Shown piece after piece: positions 47,045 through 56,401 of a stretch of 64,000 bases of DNA. This stretch comes from Bacillota bacterium (lineage in GTDB: Bacteria > Bacillota > Clostridia > Clostridiales > Clostridiaceae): positions 1-64,000 of the forward strand of contig JAJXWJ010000005.1 in NCBI GenBank assembly GCA_021781655.1, read 5' to 3'. The notes below the pieces were generated by a model. The model did no database searches. It saw nothing but the letters and a program-made list of their open reading frames with translations, and was not told where the DNA came from. Position numbers and translations under genes: made by a program. Position 1 is the first letter of the stretch. Each line of letters starts with the position of its first letter.

Positions 47045-48981
47045 CTAACTTCACTTCCAGTAGGTAATTCTCCAGGAATTGTTACAGTAAACAATTTGCT
47101 ATCATCCTCTGTAGAAGCAGCTAATATCATGCCTTCTGAAAGTTCTCCTCTTAATTTTACTGGTTTTAGGTTTGCCACTAATACTACATACTTTCCAACT
47201 AAGTCTTCAGGTTTATAATATTTTGCTATACCTGAAACTACCTGTCTTGTTTCACCTGCTAAATCTACCTTAAGCTTTAAAAGCTTATCAGACTTTTTAA
47301 CTGGTTCACACTCAAGCACCTTAACAACCCTTAAATCGATTTTTTCAAAATCTTCTATAGTTATCTCTTCTTTAATTGGTTTAGCAGCAGTTTTTTGTGC
47401 TTCTTTTATTGTTGCTTCTTTTAATTTATCTAATTGTTCAAGCTTTGCAGCTACATCTATTCTAGGAAAAATTACATCGCCTTTTTGAACCTTAGTGCCG
47501 CATCTCGTTCCATCAAAGGAAAATATACTATCCCAAGTTGTTAATTCGACATTTAATTGTTTGTATATTTTTTCACTTGTTTCTGGCAAGAAAGCTGATA
47601 ATAATGTAGCTGTTATTCTCAAAGACTCAATAAGATTGTATAGTACGGTGCCAAGTCTTTCTTTTTTAGCTTCATCCTTAGCAAGAATCCAAGGTGCTGT
47701 TTCGTCTATATATTTATTTGATCTTCTAATAAGTTCCCAAATGTTATCTAAAGCTTCTGGTATCTTTAACTTATTTATATTATCCTCTACCTTTACAGGA
47801 ACTTCTAAAGCTAAGGAAATAAGTTCTTCATCTATAGCTTCCTTTGCAGTTGGAGACTGAATAATTCCCTCAAAGTATTTTTCTACCATAGCAACTGTTC
47901 TTGATACAAGATTACCTAAATCATTTGCAAGATCTGAATTTACCTTTTTAATAAATATTTCATTATTAAATAAACCATCTGATCCAAATGGTATTTCATG
48001 AAGTAAATAATATCTTACAGCGTCTGCTCCAAATTCATTTATTAAAACAACTGGGTCTACCACATTTCCTTTAGATTTTGACATCTTACCACCATCTACA
48101 AGAAGCCAACCATGACCAAAAACTTGTTTAGGAAGTTCAAGGCCAAGAGCCATTAAGGTAATAGGCCAATAAATTGTATGAAATCTCAATATATCTTTTC
48201 CAATGAGATGGACATTACATGGCCAGTACTTTTGAAACAATTGGTCATTTTCTGTTCCATATCCAAGTGCTGTTATATAATTAAGTAATGCATCTATCCA
48301 AACATAAATAACATGTTTTTCATCAAAAGGTGCTTTTATTCCCCAATCAAAGGAAGTTCTAGAAATACATAAATCTTCGAGACCTGGTCTTAAAAAATTG
48401 TTTAGCATTTCATTTTTTCTTGATTCCGGCTGAATAAAATCTGGATGCTCTTCGATATATTCAATAAGTCTGTCTGCATATTTTGAAACCTTGAAAAAAT
48501 ATGCCTCTTCCTTAGCTTTTTCCACTGGTCTTCCGCAGTCTGGGCATTTTCCATCCACAAGCTGAGTTTCTGTCCAAAAGGATTCGCAAGGGGTACAATA
48601 CCAACCTTCATAGGAACTTTTATAAATATCCCCTTGGTTATATAACTTTTCTACTATCTTTTGAACTGATTCTATATGATAATCATCAGTAGTTCTAATA
48701 AACTTATCATAGCTTATGTTCATCATTTTCCATAAATCTTTGATTCCTGCTACGATTTCATCTACGTATTCCTTTGGTGTTACTCCTTTTTCTTCTGCTT
48801 TTCTTTGAATCTTTTGACCGTGCTCATCTGTACCAGTTAAAAACATTACGTCGTAACCAGACAGTCTTTTAAATCTAGCCAGTGCATCAGCTGCTACAGT
48901 TGTATAAGTGTTACCAATATGTAGTTTTGCTGATGGATAGTAAATTGGCGTTGTAAGATAAAATTTCTTTTTTTCCTTCAT
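47041..48981 (-). CDS. metG: Methionyl-tRNA synthetase
   Basis: A 646-aa class I synthetase that charges tRNA(Met). HIGN (21-24) and KMSKS (about 300) are the ATP-binding signatures. A zinc motif with two CxxC pairs (CTPC, CPDC) lies at about 128-150. A C-terminal EMAP-type OB-fold tRNA-binding domain occupies about 540-646. The gene is intact, since the transposon inserted one base beyond the stop codon. ATG follows AGGAGG. Expression is under the Met T-box upstream. Confidence 0.97.
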   Translation of the reverse strand: MKEKKKFYLTTPIYYPSAKLHIGNTYTTVAADALARFKRLSGYDVMFLTGTDEHGQKIQRKAEEKGVTPKEYVDEIVAGIKDLWKMMNISYDKFIRTTDDYHIESVQKIVEKLYNQGDIYKSSYEGWYCTPCESFWTETQLVDGKCPDCGRPVEKAKEEAYFFKVSKYADRLIEYIEEHPDFIQPESRKNEMLNNFLRPGLEDLCISRTSFDWGIKAPFDEKHVIYVWIDALLNYITALGYGTENDQLFQKYWPCNVHLIGKDILRFHTIYWPITLMALGLELPKQVFGHGWLLVDGGKMSKSKGNVVDPVVLINEFGADAVRYYLLHEIPFGSDGLFNNEIFIKKVNSDLANDLGNLVSRTVAMVEKYFEGIIQSPTAKEAIDEELISLALEVPVKVEDNINKLKIPEALDNIWELIRRSNKYIDETAPWILAKDEAKKERLGTVLYNLIESLRITATLLSAFLPETSEKIYKQLNVELTTWDSIFSFDGTRCGTKVQKGDVIFPRIDVAAKLEQLDKLKEATIKEAQKTAAKPIKEEITIEDFEKIDLRVVKVLECEPVKKSDKLLKLKVDLAGETRQVVSGIAKYYKPEDLVGKYVVLVANLKPVKLRGELSEGMILAASTEDDSKLFTVTIPGELPTGSEVR

Positions 48982-48999
48982 TTCGTTTCCTCCTAAAAT

Positions 49000-49260
49000 A
49001 AAAAACCTCTAAGTTAAGTTATTTACTCAACCTAGAGGCGTAATTTTACGCGATACCACTCTATTTTATCCCTGTGTCACCACAGAAACCTTACTAAGTG
49101 ACTTTAAAGATCACCCTGCACAATAACGAGTGCTTCCGTCATATCTTACTTACATCTCAGATAAGCTGCTCAGGGGCCATCTTCATAAAAAAATTCACCA
49201 CCGATTTTCACCAATCCTCGGCTCTCTTTGGGTAGCTTCTTTTATTACTCTTCCCATCAC
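49000..49260 (-). promoter_or_regulatory. T-box leader with Met (ATG) specifier
   Basis: On the minus strand it shows a stem I start (GTGATGGGAAGAG), a specifier segment GAAG-ATG-GCCC, the T-box bulge GAGTGGTATCGCG at about 49048-49063, and a terminator at about 49005-49038 (CCTCTAGG/CTTAGAGG plus TTTTTT). Uncharged tRNA(Met) should allow readthrough into metG. Confidence 0.9.
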
Positions 49261-49330
49261 TGCATTTTATAGCATTTGTTTTAATTATACTTTTATTTCT
49301 GCGTAAATACAATATATAATATTAGCTTTT

Positions 49331-50899
49331 TTAAATTTCCTCTATTTTACACCTATGTTCTTTACTATTAGAGTCATAGCATATTGCAACTGCAAGTATT
49401 TTTTTACTATTATCTTTCTGTCTTAACTTCTGTACGTATTCTTTATCCTTAATTTGTTTTATTGCCACTTCTGGTAATTCATCTTTTTTAAGTTCTACAA
49501 TAAAAGGAACATCATTTTTTCTTCTTGGATGAAATGCAAAATCAGCATATCCCTTCCCTGTTTTCTCTTCTCTTTCTACTCTATAAGTATCTCTTGCTGA
49601 AAGGTATGCTAAAGTCAAAACACATGAAAGACTATTTTCGTCATTATACTGAAGAATTGGTATCTCAGAATTATGAATATCATGTAAAATACTTACTATT
49701 GTTTCTGTGTCCCCATTTATTGTTGCCTTTAGCATCTTCTTTGAATTTTCTATAATTTCCGCCACATACCCAAAAGACTCATCTCTTAAAGCTTTTTCAA
49801 ATTCCCTCATTAGCTCTTTATTAGGAATCCTTAAGTATCCATCATGATATGATAAGAAGCCAAGCACAATCATGGCTGAATATATCTCTTCTTTATTTCT
49901 TGGTATTCCTTGCCCTGCTCTAAAATCTTCATTTATAACAATATCTATTTCTTCACCAGCTACCATTTCTATAACATCATCTCTAATATCTAAAGTATTA
50001 TACCTTAGATACTCTGCAACCTCATCCATAGCACCAGTATTAGTCCAATAACTTTCACAAAAGCTATTTTGAAGTGCTTTTACTACTGATCTCGGATTAT
50101 ATACTTTAACTCCTGTTGCTGTTTGATAGCCATTATACCACCCTTCTAATTGTTTAAAACTTATATTTTTATTTTTGTCGCAAAGCTTCACTACTTCCTC
50201 TTGTATAAATCCAAAATATTGATCAAAGGTTCTATCTTTTAAAAAAGTAAACTCATCAAACATATTAAGGGCAGAAGCACTTGAATATTTCTTTATTGGA
50301 AGAACACCTGTCATGTATGCTAAAGCGACATATGGCTGATCTTTTAAAAGATTTCTTAAAAATTCTAAAAAGTCATTTTGATTTTCTTCAAAGAGATTAT
50401 TAGTGAAAATATAATCCCATTCATCAAAAATAAAAATAAATTTATCCTTTGTGTCATATAACATAGAACTTATATTAAAATATTCATTTGGTCTAATGTT
50501 ACAATACTTACTTGATATATCTTTTTTTATCGTATCCCTTATCATTTTAATATAATCATCATAAGTGTTTCCATAATCAGATATTGAATTAAAGGATATA
50601 TTGATAACGTTGAATTTATTTAAATGCTTCTCGTAGTCTTGAGTTTTACTTATATTAAGTTCATCAAATATTTCTCTTGAATTTATTGCTTTTGAATAGT
50701 AGGCACCTATCATATCCGTAACACTTGATTTTCCAAACCTTCTTGGTCTTGTTACGCAAATGTACTTATCTGAAGTTTCTATTACCTCACTTAGCTTTTC
50801 TATCATCGCTGATTTATCCACAAAATATTTGCTTCTGTATAAATTTTTGTAGTTTTCAAAAGGCTTATTCGTATTTAAATATAGAGACAATTCACCCAC
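49331..50899 (-). CDS. AAA-ATPase with C-terminal PD-(D/E)XK-like domain
   Basis: A 522-aa protein of the AAA-ATPase-like family common in clostridia. The start FENYKNLYRSKYFVDKSAMI is followed by a variant P-loop VTRPRRFGKSSVTDM (about 50-65) and Walker B FIFIFDEWDYIF. The C-terminal 110 residues carry a nuclease-like pattern (GKGYADFAFHPRRKNDVPFIVELKKD), with Asp and ExK placed as in the PD-(D/E)XK fold. Function is unknown; a link to mobile elements has been suggested. It stands alone downstream of the metG promoter region. Confidence 0.82.
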   Translation of the reverse strand: MGELSLYLNTNKPFENYKNLYRSKYFVDKSAMIEKLSEVIETSDKYICVTRPRRFGKSSVTDMIGAYYSKAINSREIFDELNISKTQDYEKHLNKFNVINISFNSISDYGNTYDDYIKMIRDTIKKDISSKYCNIRPNEYFNISSMLYDTKDKFIFIFDEWDYIFTNNLFEENQNDFLEFLRNLLKDQPYVALAYMTGVLPIKKYSSASALNMFDEFTFLKDRTFDQYFGFIQEEVVKLCDKNKNISFKQLEGWYNGYQTATGVKVYNPRSVVKALQNSFCESYWTNTGAMDEVAEYLRYNTLDIRDDVIEMVAGEEIDIVINEDFRAGQGIPRNKEEIYSAMIVLGFLSYHDGYLRIPNKELMREFEKALRDESFGYVAEIIENSKKMLKATINGDTETIVSILHDIHNSEIPILQYNDENSLSCVLTLAYLSARDTYRVEREEKTGKGYADFAFHPRRKNDVPFIVELKKDELPEVAIKQIKDKEYVQKLRQKDNSKKILAVAICYDSNSKEHRCKIEEI

Positions 50900-50939
50900 C
50901 TCGATCCATACAGTTTTATTACTATAGCAAAAGGCAGTA

Positions 50940-51115
50940 TTACCTGCCCTTATGCTTTTCTTTCTTTTTTTGCTGTTTCAATTCAAACTGCTTTTTCTTT
51001 TCAAGTTCTCTTTCAGCCTTTGTGTAAACTTTCCTTTGAAGTTTTGTTTCTTCATGCTGTAATTTTAAGACTTTCTGAGCTTTTGTGCCGATTTCAATTT
51101 TATCTTTGCAATTTT
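50940..51115 (-). pseudogene. yjdF: C-terminal remnant of a YjdF-like RNA-binding protein
   Basis: A frame without a start encodes about 57 residues, including KAQKVLKLQHEETKLQRK and the closing QQKKKEKHKGR, which is the basic tail typical of YjdF (DUF2992). Stops lie just upstream at about 51116. The N-terminal half and the riboswitch normally in front of yjdF are gone, replaced by the ATPase gene at 51159. Confidence 0.65.
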
Positions 51116-51158
51116 ATTATATTAAACTTATATATGTTTATCAATCATGGACTCATTT

Positions 51159-52547
51159 TTATTTGCAAAGTAAAATATCTTCTCTACTTTTTGCAAGTGC
51201 TTCCATACTGCTCGAAAATCCATTGATACTGAAAAACACATATGAAGCTTTTCTACTATTTCTTTTCCAATCTACTTCTTTTGATTTCTCTAAAAGATCA
51301 TAGAATACATCTACATCAAGTGGCTGTTCTTTGTATTTACACTCTCCAAAAATAATATTTTTGCCATTTGAATCAAAAGCTACAATATCAATTTCAATAT
51401 TATTATTCCAAAATCGACCAACCTTATCAAAATTAAAACTCCATTTGCCTTCAGCATTCATTTTCCACATTTCTTCAATGCAAATATCTTCATACACATA
51501 AGCTATATGATTATCAATAAGGTTTTTATTTATTTTATTAATTACAAATTCATTTTTATCAATTTCAATAAAACTTTTATTTGGATATATAAATTTAAAC
51601 CAAAACTCTATAAAATTATCTTTAATTTTATAAAGCCCCCTCTTACTTTTTTCTGGATTTTCCTCTGTTATTGGAACTTCTCTTTGTAAAATATCTAAAT
51701 TAATCAAAGTTCTTAAATACTTAGTCAAACTGGTTTGTTTTACTTCTAAAGCAGTTGCTATTTTAGATAGTTTTTTATTCCCAGCCGCAATAGTTTTTAT
51801 TATTGAGAAATAACTTCCAACCTCTGAAACTTCATTTTGTAACAAAAAAATGGGTTCTTCATATAAAAAGCTTTGCTTCGATAAAATATTTTTTTCTATT
51901 GCAGAAATAATATTCTCACTATCATAAAACAATTCAATATACTTTGGTACACCGCCCGTAATGCTATAATATTCTATAAGCTCTTTTCTACTTTTATTTT
52001 TAAAAAAGCCAGCATAGTCTGTGAATGGTATTTGTTTTAGCTTTATTTGCCCTGTTCTTCTTCCATAAAGTGGACTTCCATAAGCAAGGGTTTGAGCTTC
52101 CATCATAGAAATCAACGAACCACACAATATAACCATTATATTGCTTTTTTCCAAAATAGTGTCCCATATTTTTTGAAATATAGACGGAAATGCTTGATTT
52201 ATTTTACCTAAGTATTGAAATTCGTCTATTATAACTAGCTTCTTTTCATTTGGTTTGTCATTGACTAATGCTTTAAAAATAATTTCCCAATTATCTATAA
52301 TAGAATTTTGAAGCAATTCATTATTAGTAAACTCTGCCACTAAAATTTTAAATTGATTAAGATTTTCTTTTTCTGATTCCTCTGTAGCAAGAAAGTACAG
52401 TATATTTTTATTCTTACCAAATTCGGTTGTAAGTGTTGTTTTCCCTATTCTACGTCTTCCATAAAGAATAATAAGCGAAGATGTATCTTTTTTATATTCA
52501 TCACTTAAAAATTCCAATTCTTTATGTCTACTAATAAAATCAACCAT
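51159..52547 (-). CDS. AAA ATPase with DUF234 nuclease-like domain
   Basis: A 462-aa protein. The P-loop LYGRRRIGKTTL lies near residue 30, Walker B KLVIIDEFQYL near 105. A winged-helix follows at about 250-310. The C-terminal DUF234 region includes EIDIVAFDSNGKNIIFGECK, which has the Asp...Glu-x-Lys pattern of restriction-like nucleases. Such proteins are frequent in archaea and clostridia; the function is not known. ATG 52547 follows AGAGGTGG. A perfect inverted repeat lies 22 bp upstream. Confidence 0.85.
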   Translation of the reverse strand: MVDFISRHKELEFLSDEYKKDTSSLIILYGRRRIGKTTLTTEFGKNKNILYFLATEESEKENLNQFKILVAEFTNNELLQNSIIDNWEIIFKALVNDKPNEKKLVIIDEFQYLGKINQAFPSIFQKIWDTILEKSNIMVILCGSLISMMEAQTLAYGSPLYGRRTGQIKLKQIPFTDYAGFFKNKSRKELIEYYSITGGVPKYIELFYDSENIISAIEKNILSKQSFLYEEPIFLLQNEVSEVGSYFSIIKTIAAGNKKLSKIATALEVKQTSLTKYLRTLINLDILQREVPITEENPEKSKRGLYKIKDNFIEFWFKFIYPNKSFIEIDKNEFVINKINKNLIDNHIAYVYEDICIEEMWKMNAEGKWSFNFDKVGRFWNNNIEIDIVAFDSNGKNIIFGECKYKEQPLDVDVFYDLLEKSKEVDWKRNSRKASYVFFSINGFSSSMEALAKSREDILLCK

Positions 52548-52569
52548 ATAATCCACCTCTTTAAATTAT

Positions 52570-52615
52570 TATACTTTAAATTATTATAATTTCAAGTATA
52601 ATAATTTAAAGTATA
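52570..52615. promoter_or_regulatory. 19-bp perfect inverted repeat before DUF234 ATPase gene
   Basis: TATACTTTAAATTATTATA (52570-52588) and its exact complement (52597-52615) flank eight bases. TTAAATTATTATA is also present as a direct copy at 52561-52573. The position in front of the gene suggests an operator or a cruciform. The remaining 52616-52779 shows nothing firm. Confidence 0.55.
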
Positions 52616-52779
52616 AAATCCCTTTTGCTTTTAAAAATAATTCCCATTCATCCCAAAACTCCAAATCATAATACTTAAGGTATTTATCTAATTCCATTCT
52701 ATTTATATACACCAACTTTATAAAACCTATTAATATCTTTATTATAGCCTATGATTTGGCATATTAAAACTGTAACTTA

Positions 52780-53475
52780 CTAAACTTTCAGCTTATACCC
52801 AGCTCCCCATACGGTTTCCACGTACTGAGGATTTGAAGGTGAGGTTTCAATCTTGTCCCTAATTCTTCCAATATGAACTGTAACTGTAGAAATATCGCCA
52901 AGCGCATCGAGTCCCCAAATTTTCTCAAATAAATGGTTTCGTGAAAATACTATATTGGGATTTTCTGCAAGATAAACTAAAAGTTCAAATTCTTTTTGGG
53001 CTAAATTCACTTCTCTGCCATTAACAAATACTTGTCTTGATTGCTTATCTATTTCAAGTCCTCCTATTATGATTTTACTTACCTTTTGTTTATTACCAAA
53101 TTTATTTTTTAATCTCTCATAATTGCTAAGATGAGACTTCACTCTTGCTACAAGCTCTCCTGGGCTGAAAGGCTTAGTAATATAATCATCTGCACCAAGT
53201 GAAAGTCCTTTTATTTTATCTATTTCTTCTTTCTTTGCCGATACAAGCAAAACTGGCATATCTTTATGATCGCTAATAGCTTTTAAAATATCAAATCCGT
53301 CTAACTTCGGTAGCATTATATCGATAATTAAAAGATCATATTCATTTTTTTTGATCTCATTTAATCCTGACACACCGTCACTACATATAGTTACTTCAAA
53401 ATCTGCAAGTTCTAAGTAATCCTTTTGAAGCTTTGCTATGCTTTCGTCATCTTCAATAATCAAAATTTTTTTCAT
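52780..53475 (-). CDS. OmpR-family response regulator
   Basis: A 231-aa regulator with an N-terminal receiver domain (phospho-acceptor Asp52 in LLIIDIMLP; acidic pair EDD at 8-10; Lys in ITKPFSP) and a C-terminal winged-helix DNA-binding domain (LAQKEFELLVYLAENP, VTVHIGRIRDKIE). It lies three bases after the kinase gene, last in an operon with an ABC transporter, and probably controls that operon. Confidence 0.95.
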   Translation of the reverse strand: MKKILIIEDDESIAKLQKDYLELADFEVTICSDGVSGLNEIKKNEYDLLIIDIMLPKLDGFDILKAISDHKDMPVLLVSAKKEEIDKIKGLSLGADDYITKPFSPGELVARVKSHLSNYERLKNKFGNKQKVSKIIIGGLEIDKQSRQVFVNGREVNLAQKEFELLVYLAENPNIVFSRNHLFEKIWGLDALGDISTVTVHIGRIRDKIETSPSNPQYVETVWGAGYKLKV

Positions 53476-53478
53476 ACG

Positions 53479-54918
53479 CTATTCCCCCAATTTACCTAGT
53501 GAAATCATAATACTTGTTCCTTCATCTCCGTGGCTAATCCCCCAGATCTGTCCGCCATGCCCTTCTACTATTTGCTTTCCAATTGCAAGTCCAAGTCCAC
53601 TACCTTTTGAGCCACTTCTTGCTGAATCTGAACGATAAAATCTATCAAAAATATTATTTATTTCATCTTTGCTCACACCTACACCATTATCTCTAATTTC
53701 AATAATAATGCTCACTGATGTTTCTCTAAGTATTATTTTTATTTCACCTTTTTCTTTATTCATATACTTACGAGAATTATCAATTATGTTGAGAATAACT
53801 CTCTTCATTCTTTCTAAATCGAGCATTACATAAATTGTTTTAGATAATTCATTTTGCAGTTTTAATTCTATATTATTTTTTAAAAGCAAAGGAGCACTTT
53901 CAGCAATACAAAATGAAAAATATTCATTTATATCTACCTTCTGAAAATCAAAAGGTATTTGATTCATATCAAGCTTCGAGTAAAGAAGAAGGTCATCTAT
54001 CATAAAATCTATACTTTCAGCTTTAGAATAAATGGTTTTTAAATATTCTTCCAATTTCTCTGGAGTACTGGCAACTCCATCTAAAATACCTTCCACATAG
54101 CCCTTTATAGATGTTATAGGTGTCTTTAAATCATGAGATATGCTGGATACAAGCATTTTTCTATCATCATCGTATTTCAACTTCATCCTAATAGAATCTT
54201 TTAACTGTATCCTCATTACTTCAAAGTCTTTGCAAAGCTCCCTTATCTCTTCGTCTCCAGTTTCTATTATTTCATGTTCTAAGTTACCTTCTCTTATTTC
54301 AGCAGTTGCAGCTTTTAATAATTCTACTGGTTTAGCAATTCTTGCGGAAAACAAATAAGAAGTTATTATACTTACTATTATTGCAGATACAATAAAGGAA
54401 AAAAATCCAACTATAAATAGTTGTTTAACTATATCCCCACCATAATTATTTGGTGCAAGCAAAATTACACTTGCATTATTAGCATTGCTTAACTTTACAG
54501 CAACACTTTGAACTTCATAAGAAATATTATTAATTTGATAATTCATCAATATACTTTGTGAATTTACTTCTTTAAAGCATCTAACTGCTTCTATGTCATC
54601 TATCCCATCGGATTTATCCACCACATTACTATTTCTTATTATTATGTATTTCCCTTTAATATCTCTAAGTTTTTGTTCTAATAGATTTTTTAGCTCCATC
54701 TCATCGAAGGTTACATTACTATTCCTTGATATTTCATTTGTAATATTAAACACTTCCGCTTCAATATCAGCAAACTTTTTTACACTTCGTAAACTTACAT
54801 TGCTTCCAAATAAATTGGATGCTACTGCACCATAGGAAAACACTACTGCTACTGTTATAATTATAGGAACAAATACTGTTAATGTATTTGATATTATTAG
54901 ACGTTTATTTATATTCAT
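53479..54918 (-). CDS. Sensor histidine kinase
   Basis: A 479-aa membrane kinase. Transmembrane helices lie at about 9-32 and 165-188, bounding an extracellular sensor of about 130 residues. A HAMP domain follows (about 190-240), then the His box SSISHDLKTPITSIKGY (His about 262), N box NIIDNSRKYM, and G boxes DNGVGVSKDE and GSGLGLAIGKQI. It pairs with the regulator that follows. The sensed signal is unknown, but the co-operon ABC transporter suggests a toxic peptide or envelope stress. Confidence 0.95.
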   Translation of the reverse strand: MNINKRLIISNTLTVFVPIIITVAVVFSYGAVASNLFGSNVSLRSVKKFADIEAEVFNITNEISRNSNVTFDEMELKNLLEQKLRDIKGKYIIIRNSNVVDKSDGIDDIEAVRCFKEVNSQSILMNYQINNISYEVQSVAVKLSNANNASVILLAPNNYGGDIVKQLFIVGFFSFIVSAIIVSIITSYLFSARIAKPVELLKAATAEIREGNLEHEIIETGDEEIRELCKDFEVMRIQLKDSIRMKLKYDDDRKMLVSSISHDLKTPITSIKGYVEGILDGVASTPEKLEEYLKTIYSKAESIDFMIDDLLLYSKLDMNQIPFDFQKVDINEYFSFCIAESAPLLLKNNIELKLQNELSKTIYVMLDLERMKRVILNIIDNSRKYMNKEKGEIKIILRETSVSIIIEIRDNGVGVSKDEINNIFDRFYRSDSARSGSKGSGLGLAIGKQIVEGHGGQIWGISHGDEGTSIMISLGKLGE

Positions 54919-54936
54919 TTCTTCACCCTATGAAAA

Positions 54937-55689
54937 TTAAAATTCTTTCTTATCAAATAAATAATATCCAGCTGTAAATAACAGTATAACATAACTTATC
55001 ATAAGAAAAAATTGCCTTATTATTTTTATAATAGGTATATTATCCATAATCCAAAAATTATACCAATCTAACATTGATGTAAATAATATTCCTGAATAGC
55101 TATAAAAAAACATACCTGCTACCTTAAAACTTAAATATATTAAAATAGAAGTAAAAAATACCCCTATACCGTTTCCTATCACATTGCAAAGTAAAACAAT
55201 TATCATCACGACTACAAGCATTGGAAACAAGGTTACTATATATGAAATTATTATTCTCAAAAATCCAATTGCATTAAAGTCATTATCATTAAAAATAAAA
55301 CCTGCCACTATTGAAAAAAACATAACAAACATCAAATTTGCAAATACAAATACCATTATAGCTATTATTTTAGCTGTGAAAAACTTCAATCTAGATACAG
55401 GTCTTGTAAGAGCAATTTTCATAACGTTTTGAGAAAATTCACTTGAAAAACTGTCTATGGTAACAAAAGCTATAAACAAGGGAATAATTGAATTGGAAAC
55501 TATAGATAATACAAGCGTAGGAAACTCCATGCTTCCTACTCCTCTTAAGCCTAAACTTTCTCTCATTCCTACCATAATAACTTGTCCAATAATAATAAAT
55601 ATTAGAGATAGAACTGCAGCTACTATAATTTTTTTCTTTTTATATAACTTTTCAATTTCGTTTATAACCGCTACTTTAAAGCTTTCCAT
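54937..55689 (-). CDS. ABC-2 type transporter permease
   Basis: A 250-aa membrane subunit with six predicted helices and short connecting loops, typical of ABC-2 permeases for small hydrophobic exports. The N-terminal amphipathic segment FKVAVINEIEKLYKKKK and the helices LSLIFIIIGQVIMVG and IIAIMVFVFANLMFVMFFS are clear. Its start overlaps the ATPase stop by 14 bp, so both subunits are translated together. Confidence 0.88.
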   Translation of the reverse strand: MESFKVAVINEIEKLYKKKKIIVAAVLSLIFIIIGQVIMVGMRESLGLRGVGSMEFPTLVLSIVSNSIIPLFIAFVTIDSFSSEFSQNVMKIALTRPVSRLKFFTAKIIAIMVFVFANLMFVMFFSIVAGFIFNDNDFNAIGFLRIIISYIVTLFPMLVVVMIIVLLCNVIGNGIGVFFTSILIYLSFKVAGMFFYSYSGILFTSMLDWYNFWIMDNIPIIKIIRQFFLMISYVILLFTAGYYLFDKKEF

Positions 55690-56401
55690 ACCTTTGAACC
55701 TCGCTAATAAAATAATTTTCTAGAGAAGCATAATTATTTATTATGTTTTCCGTATATTCAACATTAAGTATCCTTCCATCATATAAAACGCCAATTCTAT
55801 TGCAAGTCAGCTCTACATCATGGATTAAATGACTAGATATAAAAAAAGTTGTATTTTCTTCTTTTGCCAGTCTTTTTATAATATTTCTTACTTGAATCAT
55901 ACCTTCAACATCCAAGCCATTAAGTGGCTCATCAAATATTATTACCTTAGGATGAGACAATATTGCAGCAGCAATGCCTAGCCTTTGCTTCATTCCTAAA
56001 GAAAACTTTTTAGGCTTTTCATTTTTATATCTAAATAATCCTACCATATCTAATACTTCATCTATTCTTTTATCATCTATATTTTTATAAAATCTAGAGA
56101 AATGCTTTAAATTTTCATAAGCTGTAAGATAATTGTATGATTCTGCTGTTTCTATTATACAAGTTACTTCTTTCATTGCTTTTTCATATTCTCTGCATAT
56201 ATCATAACCTAATATTTTAACCTCTCCGCTATCTGGTTTACAAAGCCCTGTCATTATTTTCATGGCAGTTGTTTTCCCAGCACCATTAGGTCCTAAAAAT
56301 CCAAAAATCTCTCCTCTCTCAATTTCTAGGTTTAATTCTATTATACCTCTTCCATTTTTAAAGGTTTTGGTAAGATTTTTTATTTCAATCGCTTTTTCCA
56401 T
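55676..56401 (-). CDS. ABC transporter ATP-binding protein
   Basis: A 241-aa ATPase. Walker A GPNGAGKTT lies at 37-45, Q-loop region near 85, signature SLGMKQRLG near 137 and Walker B VIIFDEPLNGLD near 160. It matches the BcrA/drug-export branch of ABC ATPases. It sits between the polytopic membrane protein and the permease, overlapping both. Confidence 0.93.
   Translation of the reverse strand: MEKAIEIKNLTKTFKNGRGIIELNLEIERGEIFGFLGPNGAGKTTAMKIMTGLCKPDSGEVKILGYDICREYEKAMKEVTCIIETAESYNYLTAYENLKHFSRFYKNIDDKRIDEVLDMVGLFRYKNEKPKKFSLGMKQRLGIAAAILSHPKVIIFDEPLNGLDVEGMIQVRNIIKRLAKEENTTFFISSHLIHDVELTCNRIGVLYDGRILNVEYTENIINNYASLENYFISEVQRYGKL

Noticed and set aside
52584-52697. 37-aa frame starting MELDKYLKYYDLEFWDEW
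   Set aside because: It has no ribosome site and runs through the 19-bp inverted repeat, so it is probably chance.
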